Part shown: in pieces, positions 26,851 through 35,998 of the stretch | How the letters are laid out: each line of letters opens with the position of its first letter | Numbering within the stretch: the stretch's first letter is position 1 | NCBI GenBank assembly: GCA_016182845.1 | Contig: JACPFT010000019.1 | Coordinates: forward strand, 1-64,000 | Length of the DNA: 64,000 nt | Source of the DNA: Gammaproteobacteria bacterium | Lineage (GTDB): Bacteria; Pseudomonadota; Gammaproteobacteria; Enterobacterales; Permianibacteraceae | Reading direction: 5' to 3' | Made by a program: the position numbers and the translations under genes | The notes under the pieces: generated by a model | What the model saw: only the letters and a program-made list of their open reading frames with translations | What the model was told of the DNA's origin: nothing | Databases searched by the model: none

Positions 26851-28761
26851 TCATGCCGCCAGCTCCAGGCTGCCGCTCTGCTGGCGCAGGAAGCCGGCGA
26901 ACATCATCAGGGACCAGAGCGGGGCACTGTAGTCCTTGAGGCCGGACTGGTGGTGCTCCACCAGGTGGTGCAGGAATTCCGGGTTGAACAGGCCGCTGTC
27001 CATCAGCTCGCCGCCCAGGACCTGCTCCCGGAGTTTCTCCTTGAGCGGGCCACGGAACCAGGCGGCCACGGGGATGGCGAAGCCCATCTTCTTGCGGTAC
27101 AGCAGGTCGTTGGGCAGCTTGTCCTCCATGGCCTTCTTGAACAGGTACTTGCCCTCGCCGTTGCGCAGCTTCCAGTCCGGGGGCAGGGCCGAGGCCCATT
27201 CCACGAACTGGTGATCCAGCAGGGGCACGCGCACTTCCAGGGAATGAGCCATGCTGGCCCGGTCCACCTTGGTTAGGATGTCGCCCACCAGGTAGGTCTT
27301 CATGTCCAGGTACTGGATCAGGGACAGGGGATGGTGAGTCGGCGCCATGCCCGCATGGCGGCGTAGCACTTCCACCGCGTTGTAGCCGTCCAGCTTGTTC
27401 TTCAGGCTGGGGCTGAACAGGGCGCGGCGCTGGGCATTGGTCATCAGGGAGACGCTGTGGAAATAGCCCTCCACCGAGTCCCGGGCCAGGGCCTCGAAGG
27501 TGCTCTTGGCGCGCAGGAACTTCGGCGCCCAATCGGCCTTGGGATAGACATGGCCCAGGGTGCCGAACACGGGTTTGCGCAGGGCCAGGGGCAGCATGGC
27601 GCGCAGCTGCTCTTCCAGCATGTGGTAGCGATAGCGGCGGTAGCCGGCGAAATTCTCGTCGCCGCCGTCCCCGGACAGGGCCACGGTCACCCGCGAACGT
27701 GCCAGCTCGCAGACCCGGTAGGTGGGCAGGGCCGAGGAGTCGGCATAGGGCTCGTCGTAGAGATAGGCCAGCTTGTCGATGAGGGCGAAGTCGTCGGCCT
27801 CCACCTGGCGCACGAAGTGATCGGTGTGATAACGCGTCGCGACTTGTTGGGCGTATTCGGCCTCGTTGAACTTGGGGTCCCCGAAGCTGATGGAGCAGGT
27901 CTTCACCGGCTCGCTGACGATCCCGGCCATGGTGGCCACCACGGCGCTGGAGTCCACGCCGCCGGACAGGAAGGCTCCCAGGGGCACATCCGATTCCAGG
28001 TGGCAGCTCACCGCGTCGCGCAGCTGCTCCCGCAGCTGTTCCCCCGCATCGGCCTCGCTACGGAAGCTCTTCAGTTCGAAGGGCACGTCCCAGTATTGGC
28101 GCGGCTGGGGCAGGGGCATGCCCCGACGTATGGTCAGGGTATGGGCCGGGGCCAGCTTGAAGGCCGCGGTGTAAATCGTCTTCGGCTCCGGCACATAGCC
28201 GTAGGCGAAATAGTCCTCCACCGCCAAGGGGTCGATCTCGCGGCGGAACAGCGGGTGCATGGTCAGGGACTTGAGCTCGGAGGCGAAGACCAGCTCGCCG
28301 TTCGGCATGAAACCGTAAAACATGGGCTTGATGCCCATGCGGTCGCGGGCCAGGAAGAACAGGTCCCGGCGGGCATCGGCGATGGCGAAGGCGAACATGC
28401 CGCGCAAATGGTGCACGCAGTCCTCGCCCCAGTGTTCCCAGGCGCGCAGCAGGACTTCCGAGTCCGAGCGGGTGTGGAAGACATGGCCATGGCCCTTGAG
28501 CTCCTCGCGCAGGGGCTTGAAGTTGTAGATCTCGCCGTTGAAGACCATGGCGACCTTCTTGTCGTCGCTGAACATGGGCTGCTGGCCGGCGGCGATGTCG
28601 ATGATGGACAGGCGGCGGTGACCGAAACCCATGCCCGGGGCGCGGTGGAAGCCGGCTTCATCGGGTCCGCGATGGGTCAGGGCATGAGTGATGCGCGCCA
28701 GCAGGTCGGCATTGACCTCGGCCGCTTCGCGGAAGTTGTAGATGCCGGCGATACCGCACAT
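26851..28761 (-). CDS. XrtA/PEP-CTERM-system amidotransferase (asparagine synthase-like)
   Basis: 636 residues. The N-terminal glutaminase domain starts MCGIAGIYNF, with catalytic Cys2 exposed after Met removal, followed by HRGPDEAGF and NGEIYNF. The synthetase domain has the PP-loop SGGVDSSAV (about 258) and LSGDGGDENFAGY. The family in XrtA loci is thought to amidate a uronic-acid or similar sugar carboxylate of the exopolysaccharide rather than make asparagine. It follows the glycosyltransferase gene by three bases. Confidence 0.93.
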   Translation of the reverse strand: MCGIAGIYNFREAAEVNADLLARITHALTHRGPDEAGFHRAPGMGFGHRRLSIIDIAAGQQPMFSDDKKVAMVFNGEIYNFKPLREELKGHGHVFHTRSDSEVLLRAWEHWGEDCVHHLRGMFAFAIADARRDLFFLARDRMGIKPMFYGFMPNGELVFASELKSLTMHPLFRREIDPLAVEDYFAYGYVPEPKTIYTAAFKLAPAHTLTIRRGMPLPQPRQYWDVPFELKSFRSEADAGEQLREQLRDAVSCHLESDVPLGAFLSGGVDSSAVVATMAGIVSEPVKTCSISFGDPKFNEAEYAQQVATRYHTDHFVRQVEADDFALIDKLAYLYDEPYADSSALPTYRVCELARSRVTVALSGDGGDENFAGYRRYRYHMLEEQLRAMLPLALRKPVFGTLGHVYPKADWAPKFLRAKSTFEALARDSVEGYFHSVSLMTNAQRRALFSPSLKNKLDGYNAVEVLRRHAGMAPTHHPLSLIQYLDMKTYLVGDILTKVDRASMAHSLEVRVPLLDHQFVEWASALPPDWKLRNGEGKYLFKKAMEDKLPNDLLYRKKMGFAIPVAAWFRGPLKEKLREQVLGGELMDSGLFNPEFLHHLVEHHQSGLKDYSAPLWSLMMFAGFLRQQSGSLELAA

Positions 28762-28764
28762 GGT

Positions 28765-29934
28765 TTAGTCCTTTCTCAACAGCGCCTGATAGACGCGATC
28801 ATAAGCGTTCAGCATGCTGTCTAGGCTGAAGCGCTCCTCAATACGTTCCCTGCCGCGCAGGCCCTGGCGCTTGGCCAGGGCGGTGTCGTCCAAGTATACG
28901 GCCATGGCCCTCGCCAGGGCATCCGCATCGCGCGCCGGCACCAGGCTGCCGCTCACCCCGTCCTGCACCAGCTCGGCATTGCCGCCCACCGCCGTGGCCA
29001 GGACCGGCAGGCCGCAGGCCATGGCCTCCAGGATGGTGTTGGAGATGCCCTCGGCCCGGGAGGGCAGGACGAAGAGATCCAGGCTGCGCATCAGCTCGGG
29101 CACGTCGCCGCGCTCGCCGGCGAAGCATGCGGCGTCCGCGAGGCCGGCCTCGGCGATGCGCGCCTCGCAGCCGGCGCGCAGCGGTCCGTCGCCGGCCAGA
29201 ACCAGGCCCAGCCGTCCGCGCCAGTCTGGGCGAAGCGCATGCAGGCGGATAAAGGCCTCGACCAAGAGGCCCGTGTCCTTGATGGCCTGCATGCGCCCCA
29301 CCGTGCCCATGAGGAAGGCGTTCTCGGGTAAGGCGGGCAGCAGGCCGGCGCGTGGCAGGCGTTCGCCCTCGGGGTGGAAACGTGTCGCGTCCACGCCGTT
29401 GTAGAGCTGGACGAGCTTACGGCGCGGCACGCCCACGCGCTCGGCGAGATAGCGTTCCAGATCCTGGGACAGGGGGATGATGCGCTGGGCCAGGAGGCTC
29501 AAGAGGCGGCGCAGGCGCCGATAGGTCTTGTTGCTGCCGTCCGGATCCGAGAGATCGTAACCGTGCTCGCTATGCACCCGTGCCGGCACCCCGGCCAGGA
29601 AGGCGGGCAGTAGGGCCTCCATGGCCGAGAGATTGCGAGTGTGCACCAGGTCCGGCTTCAAGCGCCGCAAGAGTTTGAACAGCCGCCACCACACCGCCGG
29701 ATCCTGGCCGGGCTTCTTGTGCAATTCGTGGATGGCCACATCGGCACGCTGGATGCGCCGGGCGAAGCTCGGATCGTGGTCGGTGACGCAGATCACCGCA
29801 TGCCGGTAGTTTCCCGCCGGCAGGCGGTTGATCAGATTGACCACGCCGTTCTCCAGGCCGCCCACCGCGAAGCGATACAGGATATGGGCCACCAGGGCCG
29901 GTCGGTCCTGGGCCTGCTCGTGCGCCGGGTTCAT
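28765..29934 (-). CDS. PEP-CTERM/XrtA-system glycosyltransferase (TIGR03088-like)
   Basis: 389 residues. The N-terminus has VAHILYRFAVGGLENGVVNLINRLP, characteristic of this XrtA-locus sugar transferase family. The GT-B C-terminal domain has GTVGRMQAIKD, LAGDGPLR and the SRAEGISNTILEAMACGLPV motif, in which the E...E pair binding the nucleotide sugar is intact. It overlaps the XrtA gene by four bases (ATGA). Confidence 0.92.
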   Translation of the reverse strand: MNPAHEQAQDRPALVAHILYRFAVGGLENGVVNLINRLPAGNYRHAVICVTDHDPSFARRIQRADVAIHELHKKPGQDPAVWWRLFKLLRRLKPDLVHTRNLSAMEALLPAFLAGVPARVHSEHGYDLSDPDGSNKTYRRLRRLLSLLAQRIIPLSQDLERYLAERVGVPRRKLVQLYNGVDATRFHPEGERLPRAGLLPALPENAFLMGTVGRMQAIKDTGLLVEAFIRLHALRPDWRGRLGLVLAGDGPLRAGCEARIAEAGLADAACFAGERGDVPELMRSLDLFVLPSRAEGISNTILEAMACGLPVLATAVGGNAELVQDGVSGSLVPARDADALARAMAVYLDDTALAKRQGLRGRERIEERFSLDSMLNAYDRVYQALLRKD

Positions 29935-31475
29935 GGCTGGCGGGTCAGCTGGGACAAGGGCGGGTCCAGGCTCAGCAGGAAATCGTCCAGGAGGCGTTCG
30001 CTGTCCCGGCGGCGGTTGGGTATCGCCGCGGCGATGCTGAACCGGGCTTGACCGCCGGCCTGGCGGCTTATCCGACCCCAGAGCTGCAGGAGCTTGGTCT
30101 CGGCGGCGCTGGCGCTACGCCGGCCGGCCACGTCGTACCAGGAATAGACCAGGAACTCGGTGCCGGCATAGGGGCCCCCCAGGGCGCGCAGGCGAAGGAC
30201 CTGGACCTCTAAACCATGGGTTCCGATCTGGCGCCGGCTTTCGCCGATGCGGTGCCAGCGTTCGGCGTCGAACACGCGGTTGCGCGAGCTGACCAGCTCC
30301 TGGCCCTGGGTTTCGCGGGCGTAATAGGCCAGATCCAGGTGCACCACGCCGGCGGCGCTCTCATAGACGCCCTGCAGGCGCTGGGCGCCGGGATGGGCGC
30401 CGGCCAGGAGATCCTCGCTCAGGCTGGGGCCCTGCCACTCGCCGGCGGCGGCCGGCAGCCGGACCTGGGCCGGCGACTGGACCGGGGCGCCGGTCACCCA
30501 TGCCGCCAGGAGCCAGCCGCTGCTCAGGCTCAGCAGGCTGGCCAGCAGGAGGGCGGCGCTGCGCCTAGGCGGGCTGGGCGGCGCCAGGCTGGCGGGCGGG
30601 CGTAGATCCAGGGGCGCCGATTCGCGGAAGAAGCTGCCCAGCCAGAACATCAGGGCCAGGACCAGGCCGAAGAACAGCCAGCCGTAGATCAAGTGATCCA
30701 CGCCCACGGCCAACTGCATGTTGGAGACATGAGCGAGCAGGATGATGCCGTAGGCGCGCACGCCGTTGGCGGCCAGGGGCACGATCAGGGCCAGGAGCAT
30801 GAAGCCCAGACGCCGCCAGGGGCTCTTGTACTGCATATAGGCGTAGAGCGCGCCCAGGGCCAGGGAGGCGATCAGATAGCTGATGCCGCTGCAGGCCTCG
30901 GCGACCACGAAGTCGCCGCTGGGAATGGTGATGTAGCGGCCCTCCAGGAGGACCGGGATGCCGCTCCATTGCAACAGGGTGACGGCGGCGTTGGCGGTGA
31001 GATCCTGCAGGTCGGGCACCAGGCCCTCGCCCACCGGCACGGCGAACAGCAAATAGGCGAAGGGGAAGGCCATGCGCCGGGCCAGGGCATCGCCGAGCAC
31101 GGCCCAGGCGCAGAGCGGCCAGAGGGCGACGGCGGCGAAATGCTGCACGCTCATGACGTCGGCGGCCAGACCCAGGCCGCCCAGCAGGGAGGCCAGGAGC
31201 AAGGGTGGCAGGGCCAGCAGGCTGGGCCTGGGGCGCATCAGGCGCAGTGCCGGGTAGAGCTCGTGGATCAGGTACAGGCTGATGGGCAGGATCAGGAAGC
31301 AGTGGTTGAAGGTGCGCGAGCGCCACCAGGTGGCCACCAGGTCGGCATAACTCGAATAATACAGGCCCAGGCTGGCGCCCAGGAGCAGGGCCAGGACCAG
31401 GAGGGCCTGGCGCCACTCGCCGGGGACTGTAGGGACTCGGGTGTCGGCATCCGCTGCCGTGAAGGGAAGGGTCAT
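29931..31475 (-). CDS. xrtA: Exosortase A fused to an EpsI domain
   Basis: 514 residues. Residues 20-290 form a polytopic membrane protein with about eight helices and the exosortase catalytic set: Cys195 in VAEACSGISY, Arg240 in ANGVRAYG and His261 in VDHLIYGW. It processes PEP-CTERM proteins at the periplasmic face of the inner membrane. A further helix (about 305-325) leads into an EpsI-like periplasmic domain (330-510), a known fusion in this family. No protein with a PEP-CTERM tail was found in the window, so its substrates must be elsewhere. It sits six bases after the FemAB gene. Confidence 0.95.
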   Translation of the reverse strand: MTLPFTAADADTRVPTVPGEWRQALLVLALLLGASLGLYYSSYADLVATWWRSRTFNHCFLILPISLYLIHELYPALRLMRPRPSLLALPPLLLASLLGGLGLAADVMSVQHFAAVALWPLCAWAVLGDALARRMAFPFAYLLFAVPVGEGLVPDLQDLTANAAVTLLQWSGIPVLLEGRYITIPSGDFVVAEACSGISYLIASLALGALYAYMQYKSPWRRLGFMLLALIVPLAANGVRAYGIILLAHVSNMQLAVGVDHLIYGWLFFGLVLALMFWLGSFFRESAPLDLRPPASLAPPSPPRRSAALLLASLLSLSSGWLLAAWVTGAPVQSPAQVRLPAAAGEWQGPSLSEDLLAGAHPGAQRLQGVYESAAGVVHLDLAYYARETQGQELVSSRNRVFDAERWHRIGESRRQIGTHGLEVQVLRLRALGGPYAGTEFLVYSWYDVAGRRSASAAETKLLQLWGRISRQAGGQARFSIAAAIPNRRRDSERLLDDFLLSLDPPLSQLTRQP

Positions 31476-31481
31476 GGCATC

Positions 31482-32549
31482 CTAGCCTAGATAACGGGAA
31501 AAATACGGGCCGACCAGGCGCGCCAGCCACAGGGGCATGCGCTGCCAGGCGGCGATGAACAGCCGGTACTTGGGGTTCAGGGGATTGAGATCGGGCATTT
31601 CCTTCGCCTTCACCAGGTAGAACTCGTGGTAGAGCGGCTGGGGGTCGAAGCCCCAGTTCTTCTTGAAGCTGAAGGCGCCGGTGCCGGCCTTGCTGCGCCC
31701 GTAATCGAACAGGCGCACGCCCTTGATGCCGGCATGGCGCATCAGCGCCCAGTACAGGAAGTCGTTGCCCTTGAGCTCGCGCGCCGCCTCGGTGCCACCG
31801 CCGTAATAGGGCAGGACCTCGTCGCGGAAGTAGAAGCTCATCACCCCGGCCACGGTCTGGCCTTCGTGGGTGATGGCCATCAGTTCGCAGTCCTCGCCGA
31901 ACTCCTGCTTGAGGATTTCGAAATAGCGGCGCGGGAAGATGGGCGTGCCCAGGTTGCGCACGCTGGACTCATAGGCGTGCAGGAAACGGGCGATGCCGCC
32001 GTCGATCTCGGCCTTCAGGCCGGCGTCGATGCCCTTGCGCACCATGGCGCGCTGCTTGCGCGGTATGGCCTTCATGTCGGCGTCTTCGTCGCCGCTGATG
32101 GGTTTGCGGAAGGTGTAGTACAAGTCCTTGCAGGGCCAGTCCGGGTGCTGACGCCTCAGGCTGCGCAACTCCAGGTAGTCCACGCCCAGTTCCTCGGCCA
32201 GGGTCGTGCCCGCCCGATCCAGGGCCTGGTGGGCTTCGGGGGTGATGGCGGCGATGCCGCCGTAGACGCAGAAGGGCGTGGACACCAGGCGGTGCCCGAA
32301 CAGCCGGCTCTTGACCTCGGCCAGGGGGTAGACGCCGGTGATGGCGCCGTCCTGTTCGGCATAGAGATAATGGGTCTTGTGACCCAGGCCCTCGCTCAAG
32401 GCCCGCTGCCAACCGGCGCGATGGAAGAAGCTGGCCTCCGGGCAGGTGTGCACGAAGGCGTCCCAGCGACCTTCCTCCGCCAGACTCAGTCGATGAACCT
32501 GGACCTGGTGCATGCTTTGAGCCGGCTGAGTGTCCATATGGGTCATCAT
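31482..32549 (-). CDS. XrtA-system FemAB-like (GNAT-fold) protein
   Basis: 355 residues. Two FemAB/GNAT-like halves are visible: PEASFFHRAGWQRALSEGLG near the N-terminus and VAGVMSFYFRDEVLPYYGGGTEAARELKGNDFLYWALMRHA in the second half, with the closing LFDYGRSKAGTGAFSFKKNWGF. Relatives transfer aminoacyl groups; in XrtA loci the protein is assumed to modify the exopolysaccharide or its precursor. It overlaps the deacetylase gene by four bases, so the two are translationally coupled. Confidence 0.93.
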   Translation of the reverse strand: MMTHMDTQPAQSMHQVQVHRLSLAEEGRWDAFVHTCPEASFFHRAGWQRALSEGLGHKTHYLYAEQDGAITGVYPLAEVKSRLFGHRLVSTPFCVYGGIAAITPEAHQALDRAGTTLAEELGVDYLELRSLRRQHPDWPCKDLYYTFRKPISGDEDADMKAIPRKQRAMVRKGIDAGLKAEIDGGIARFLHAYESSVRNLGTPIFPRRYFEILKQEFGEDCELMAITHEGQTVAGVMSFYFRDEVLPYYGGGTEAARELKGNDFLYWALMRHAGIKGVRLFDYGRSKAGTGAFSFKKNWGFDPQPLYHEFYLVKAKEMPDLNPLNPKYRLFIAAWQRMPLWLARLVGPYFSRYLG

Positions 32550-33433
32550 CGCATCGCTCCCGAGGTCGGCAGGGGCTTGGCGAGGAACACCTCGTCCATG
32601 CGGCCCCAGCGAAAATCCTTCAACAGCCGGCGCAGGCGCGACTCCATGCGTCCCTGGTTCAGGTAGTGGCGCACGCGGGTCTTGAGGGGCAGACCCAGGG
32701 GGCGGGGCTGCGCGGTGTCGATTTCCCAGGGGTGGAAATAAAACACGGTGGCTTGGTCTTCCTGTTCGTTGATGCGGCGTATGAAATGGCGCGACAGGGC
32801 ATAGGGCAGGAAGCGGAAGTAGCCGCCGCCGCCCGCCGGCCAGTTGCGCGCCGCCAGGCGCGCCGTGGAAATGGGGATCTCAAGCAGCTCCGGGGCATTG
32901 TCCGGCCGGAAGGGAAAGCGCGAGGCCTCGGGCATGCCGTAGAGATCGTGGGCGATGGGGTAGATGCTGGAGCTGTAGAGGAAGCCGGCATCGGCCAGCT
33001 CGCGCAGGGCCCAGAGATTGTCGCGGCCTATGGAATAGCTGGCGGCGCGGTAGCCGGTGACCGCCACGCCGCCCACGTCCTCCAGCAGGGACTTGGCGGC
33101 GCGGATATCGGCGCCGAAGGTGGCCGGATCCTGTTCGGTGACGCGCACATGGCTCATGCCGTGACAGGCCAGTTCGTGCCCGGAATCGACGATGCGGCGG
33201 ACCAGCTGGGGAAAGCGTTCGGCGACCCAGCCCAGGGTGAAGAAGGTGGCGTGCACGCCGGCCTCGGCGAACAGGGCCAGGATGCGATCGGTGTTGCGCT
33301 CCACGTGTATGGGCCAGCGCCCCCAGTCCTCGCGGGCGATATGGCCTTCGAAGGCGGAAACCTGGAAGTAATCCTCCACGTCCACCGACATGGCGTTGAC
33401 GATGGTTTTCGGTGCATTCGTGGGGTACATCAC
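32546..33433 (-). CDS. XrtA-system polysaccharide deacetylase
   Basis: 295 residues. A NodB-type carbohydrate esterase domain with MSVDVEDYFQ (Asp18 to Asp21, catalytic/metal Asp) and the metal-binding CHGMSH (His91, His95). It also has YRAASYSI and the late YFHPWE block typical of the XrtA-locus subfamily. There is no signal peptide, as is usual for this subfamily, so it may act on a lipid-linked intermediate in the cytoplasm. It lies 10 bases after the outer-membrane protein gene. Confidence 0.94.
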   Translation of the reverse strand: MMYPTNAPKTIVNAMSVDVEDYFQVSAFEGHIAREDWGRWPIHVERNTDRILALFAEAGVHATFFTLGWVAERFPQLVRRIVDSGHELACHGMSHVRVTEQDPATFGADIRAAKSLLEDVGGVAVTGYRAASYSIGRDNLWALRELADAGFLYSSSIYPIAHDLYGMPEASRFPFRPDNAPELLEIPISTARLAARNWPAGGGGYFRFLPYALSRHFIRRINEQEDQATVFYFHPWEIDTAQPRPLGLPLKTRVRHYLNQGRMESRLRRLLKDFRWGRMDEVFLAKPLPTSGAMR

Positions 33434-33443
33434 AGGCTCGCCG

Positions 33444-35030
33444 TCAAAAATCTTTGGAAAGACGGGCCATCACACGATTTTCCACGTATTCCAGGGACTC
33501 GCCGAGGAAGATGGCGGCGTCGTCGCCGTTGTCTTCGCGGACCGTGTGCGCCAGGCTCAGCTCGAACTTGCTCTTGGGCGAGAGGGTATAGGTCCAGCGG
33601 CTGCGCAGGGTGTAGAAGTCTTCGTCGCGGTCCAGGTTGAGGAATTCGCGCTGATCCCAGTCCAGTTCCACGGCCAGCACGGAGTGGGCGGCCAGGCCGA
33701 AATCCACGCCGAAGTTGGTGCCCAGGACTTTCTCGTCGTGCTCGGGATTCAGCTCGTAGTTGCGCTTCTCGTGATAGATGCGGGTGTTGAGCTTGTTGCG
33801 ACCCAAGGTGTAGCTGACGTTGAAGGCGCCATATTCGCGCAGGAAGGTCTCGTTATCGAGACCGTAGATGGGCGCGTTGATGATGCGCGGGCGGCCCGTC
33901 TGGGGATCGATGATGATGCGTGGCTCCCGGCCCTGGAGGATCAGCTGCTGCTGGCTGACCAGGGATTTCTCGTAGCTCGCCTTCCAGTCCGTGTTGCGGG
34001 TCTTGTGGGCGGCCTTCACGTTCCAGGTCGGTCCGGCCACGGTGCCCACATCCAGATCGCGCCAGCTCAATTCGGCGTTGGTGCGCTCGGTGGGGGTGAG
34101 CGTGAACATGACTTCCCGGTCGGTGGACCCGCTCAGCACGCGCATGCTGAATTTGCGGCTGGGGCTCCAGCCGACGCCGGCGGCCGAGAAGCTGCCGTTA
34201 TTGGAGCGCTCGATACCGCCGATCTCGTTGTTCTGTTCGCCGCCGCGCACGATGGCCGACCAGGCCGGGCTGAAAGAATAGGTGACCATGGCCATGGACG
34301 ATTCGCGCACATCCTTGCCGACCTGGGCCGTGTTGTTGGCCGCCAGGCCCTGGACGCTGTCCTGGGTGTAGCGTTCGAAATTCAGATTCCATTGCAGGCG
34401 CGTGAACTCCTCGCCGCTGCCGATCAGGGCCCGAATGGAGTTGCCGTCGCCGCCGGTGTCGAAATTGCTGAGATCGTCCCCGGACTCCTGGAAGCTGTCG
34501 TCGTAGCGGAACGCGCTGTAGCGCAGATCCGTCACCACCCAGCCGCCGAAGTTATGGGCGAAATAGGGGGTCAGGTTGAAATACTCGTAATCGACCCGGT
34601 TGTTGGTGATATTGAGGTTATCCAGATAGCGCACATTGTCCAGGGACACGGCACGCTGCCCAATGTCCGCGCTGCCGTCGAAGAAGAAATACTCGGGGAC
34701 GATCACCAGCTTGCTCTTGGCGGCGAGTTGGTGATTGGTCTGGTTGAATTCCTCGTGGTTGGCGTAGGCCAGGTTCTCCATCGTGTAATCCAGGCTGGCC
34801 TCGAACTGGCGCCCCTCGCCCCTGATGTTGATGCCCGGGTTGACGGCGGTGACGAAGTCGTCCTCCTTGTCCTTGTCGCGCAGCAGGATGTTGTCGGAAT
34901 AGGTCTGCTCGATCTCCACGCGCGGGGTGATGGTCCACTCTCCCGCCTCGGCCAGGCCGGACCAGGCGCTGGCCAGGCCCAGCAGCAGCAGGGAGCGGTG
35001 AAAGGGCGGGCGTTCAACCATAGTAGCCAT
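33444..35030 (-). CDS. XrtA-system outer-membrane beta-barrel protein (TIGR03016-like)
   Basis: 528 residues; MVERPPF (35021) is an equally likely start. A signal peptide (about 1-29, ..GLAEAGEW) precedes many alternating aromatic/polar strands (e.g. PRVEIEQTYSDNILL, FDLRYSAFRYDDS-like stretches) ending in Lys-Asp-Phe, an outer-membrane C-terminus. The TYSDNI motif close to the mature N-terminus is common in this PEP-CTERM-locus family. It is thought to be an outer-membrane component of exopolysaccharide export. It overlaps the tyrosine kinase gene by 8-17 bases. The XrtA-associated AAA ATPase often encoded next to it is absent here. Confidence 0.9.
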   Translation of the reverse strand: MATMVERPPFHRSLLLLGLASAWSGLAEAGEWTITPRVEIEQTYSDNILLRDKDKEDDFVTAVNPGINIRGEGRQFEASLDYTMENLAYANHEEFNQTNHQLAAKSKLVIVPEYFFFDGSADIGQRAVSLDNVRYLDNLNITNNRVDYEYFNLTPYFAHNFGGWVVTDLRYSAFRYDDSFQESGDDLSNFDTGGDGNSIRALIGSGEEFTRLQWNLNFERYTQDSVQGLAANNTAQVGKDVRESSMAMVTYSFSPAWSAIVRGGEQNNEIGGIERSNNGSFSAAGVGWSPSRKFSMRVLSGSTDREVMFTLTPTERTNAELSWRDLDVGTVAGPTWNVKAAHKTRNTDWKASYEKSLVSQQQLILQGREPRIIIDPQTGRPRIINAPIYGLDNETFLREYGAFNVSYTLGRNKLNTRIYHEKRNYELNPEHDEKVLGTNFGVDFGLAAHSVLAVELDWDQREFLNLDRDEDFYTLRSRWTYTLSPKSKFELSLAHTVREDNGDDAAIFLGESLEYVENRVMARLSKDF

Positions 35031-35985
35031 ATCCGTATCCGTAATAGGAGCTGTCAGCCGCCCGCAGGGACTTGTTGAGGATGAGACCCACAGCGATTTC
35101 GGGATTGGGTTGCAGCCGATCCAGGGCTTCGCGAATATCGGCTCGGGTCGTCTTTTCCGCTTCGACCACCAGGACGATCTGGCCCATCATGCTTGCCAGC
35201 ACGCAGGCTTCCGTGGTCACCAAGAGCGGTGGGGCATCGAAGATCACGATGCGATCGGAATAGCGCGTGGACAGCTCTTCCATCAGATGGTGCATGCCCT
35301 CGCTGGCCAGGAGTTCCGTGGACAGGTGATGGGGATTACCCGCCGGCAGGATGGACAGGGTGGGCAAATCGGTCTTGACCAGGATATCCGACAGCTCGAT
35401 GTTGCCCTCGACCAGATAGTCAACCAGGCCGGTGTCGGCCTTGATGCCCAGGAAGCCGGCCACCGAGGGGCGCACCACGTCGGCGTCCACCAGGAGCACG
35501 GTCTTGTCGCGCTCGGCGGCGATGGACAGGGCCAGGTTGATGGCGCTGAAGGTCTTGCCCTCATTGGGATGGGCGCTGGACACCATGATCAGATTGGCGT
35601 GCTTGATCACGGCGGCGCCCTTGCCCGCGGCGTTCATCAGCAGCGGGCGCTTGATGTGGCGGTATTCTTCCTTGATCTTGCTGCGGCTGGAATCGGGCAC
35701 GACCATGCCGGCCTGTTGCAGGTAATTCAGATCCAGGCGAGTGAAGTTCTTGGTGCGAGCGTCCTGCAGATAGGCGGTATCGTCCAGTTCGGCGGACTCC
35801 AGCTGGCTGATGCGCTCCTCCAGGCTGGGGGCTTCGTGGCCATGGCCGGGCCTGACCTGGGGCGCCTGGATTTCCGGCTGTGCGCGTGTTTCCTTTGGCG
35901 CCGAGGCCGCCTGGGCCTCGCTGCCTTCGTCCTTGAGCTTGCCATCCTCGGCAAGGCGGGCGGCGGCTTTCTCAATCAGATCCAT
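35014..35985 (-). CDS. XrtA-associated tyrosine autokinase (BY-kinase)
   Basis: 323 residues. A variable charged N-terminal part (1-110) is followed by a Walker-type kinase domain with P-loop AHPNEGKT (138-145), the A' motif VLLVDADVVRP and Walker B VIFDAPPLL. It ends in a Tyr/Gly cluster (SSYYGYGYGYYG) that would be autophosphorylated. It lacks its own membrane part and would pair with the chain-length protein encoded just upstream to control polymer length. It lies 13 bases after that gene. Confidence 0.95.
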   Translation of the reverse strand: MDLIEKAAARLAEDGKLKDEGSEAQAASAPKETRAQPEIQAPQVRPGHGHEAPSLEERISQLESAELDDTAYLQDARTKNFTRLDLNYLQQAGMVVPDSSRSKIKEEYRHIKRPLLMNAAGKGAAVIKHANLIMVSSAHPNEGKTFSAINLALSIAAERDKTVLLVDADVVRPSVAGFLGIKADTGLVDYLVEGNIELSDILVKTDLPTLSILPAGNPHHLSTELLASEGMHHLMEELSTRYSDRIVIFDAPPLLVTTEACVLASMMGQIVLVVEAEKTTRADIREALDRLQPNPEIAVGLILNKSLRAADSSYYGYGYGYYG

Positions 35986-35998
35986 CTTGGCACACCTC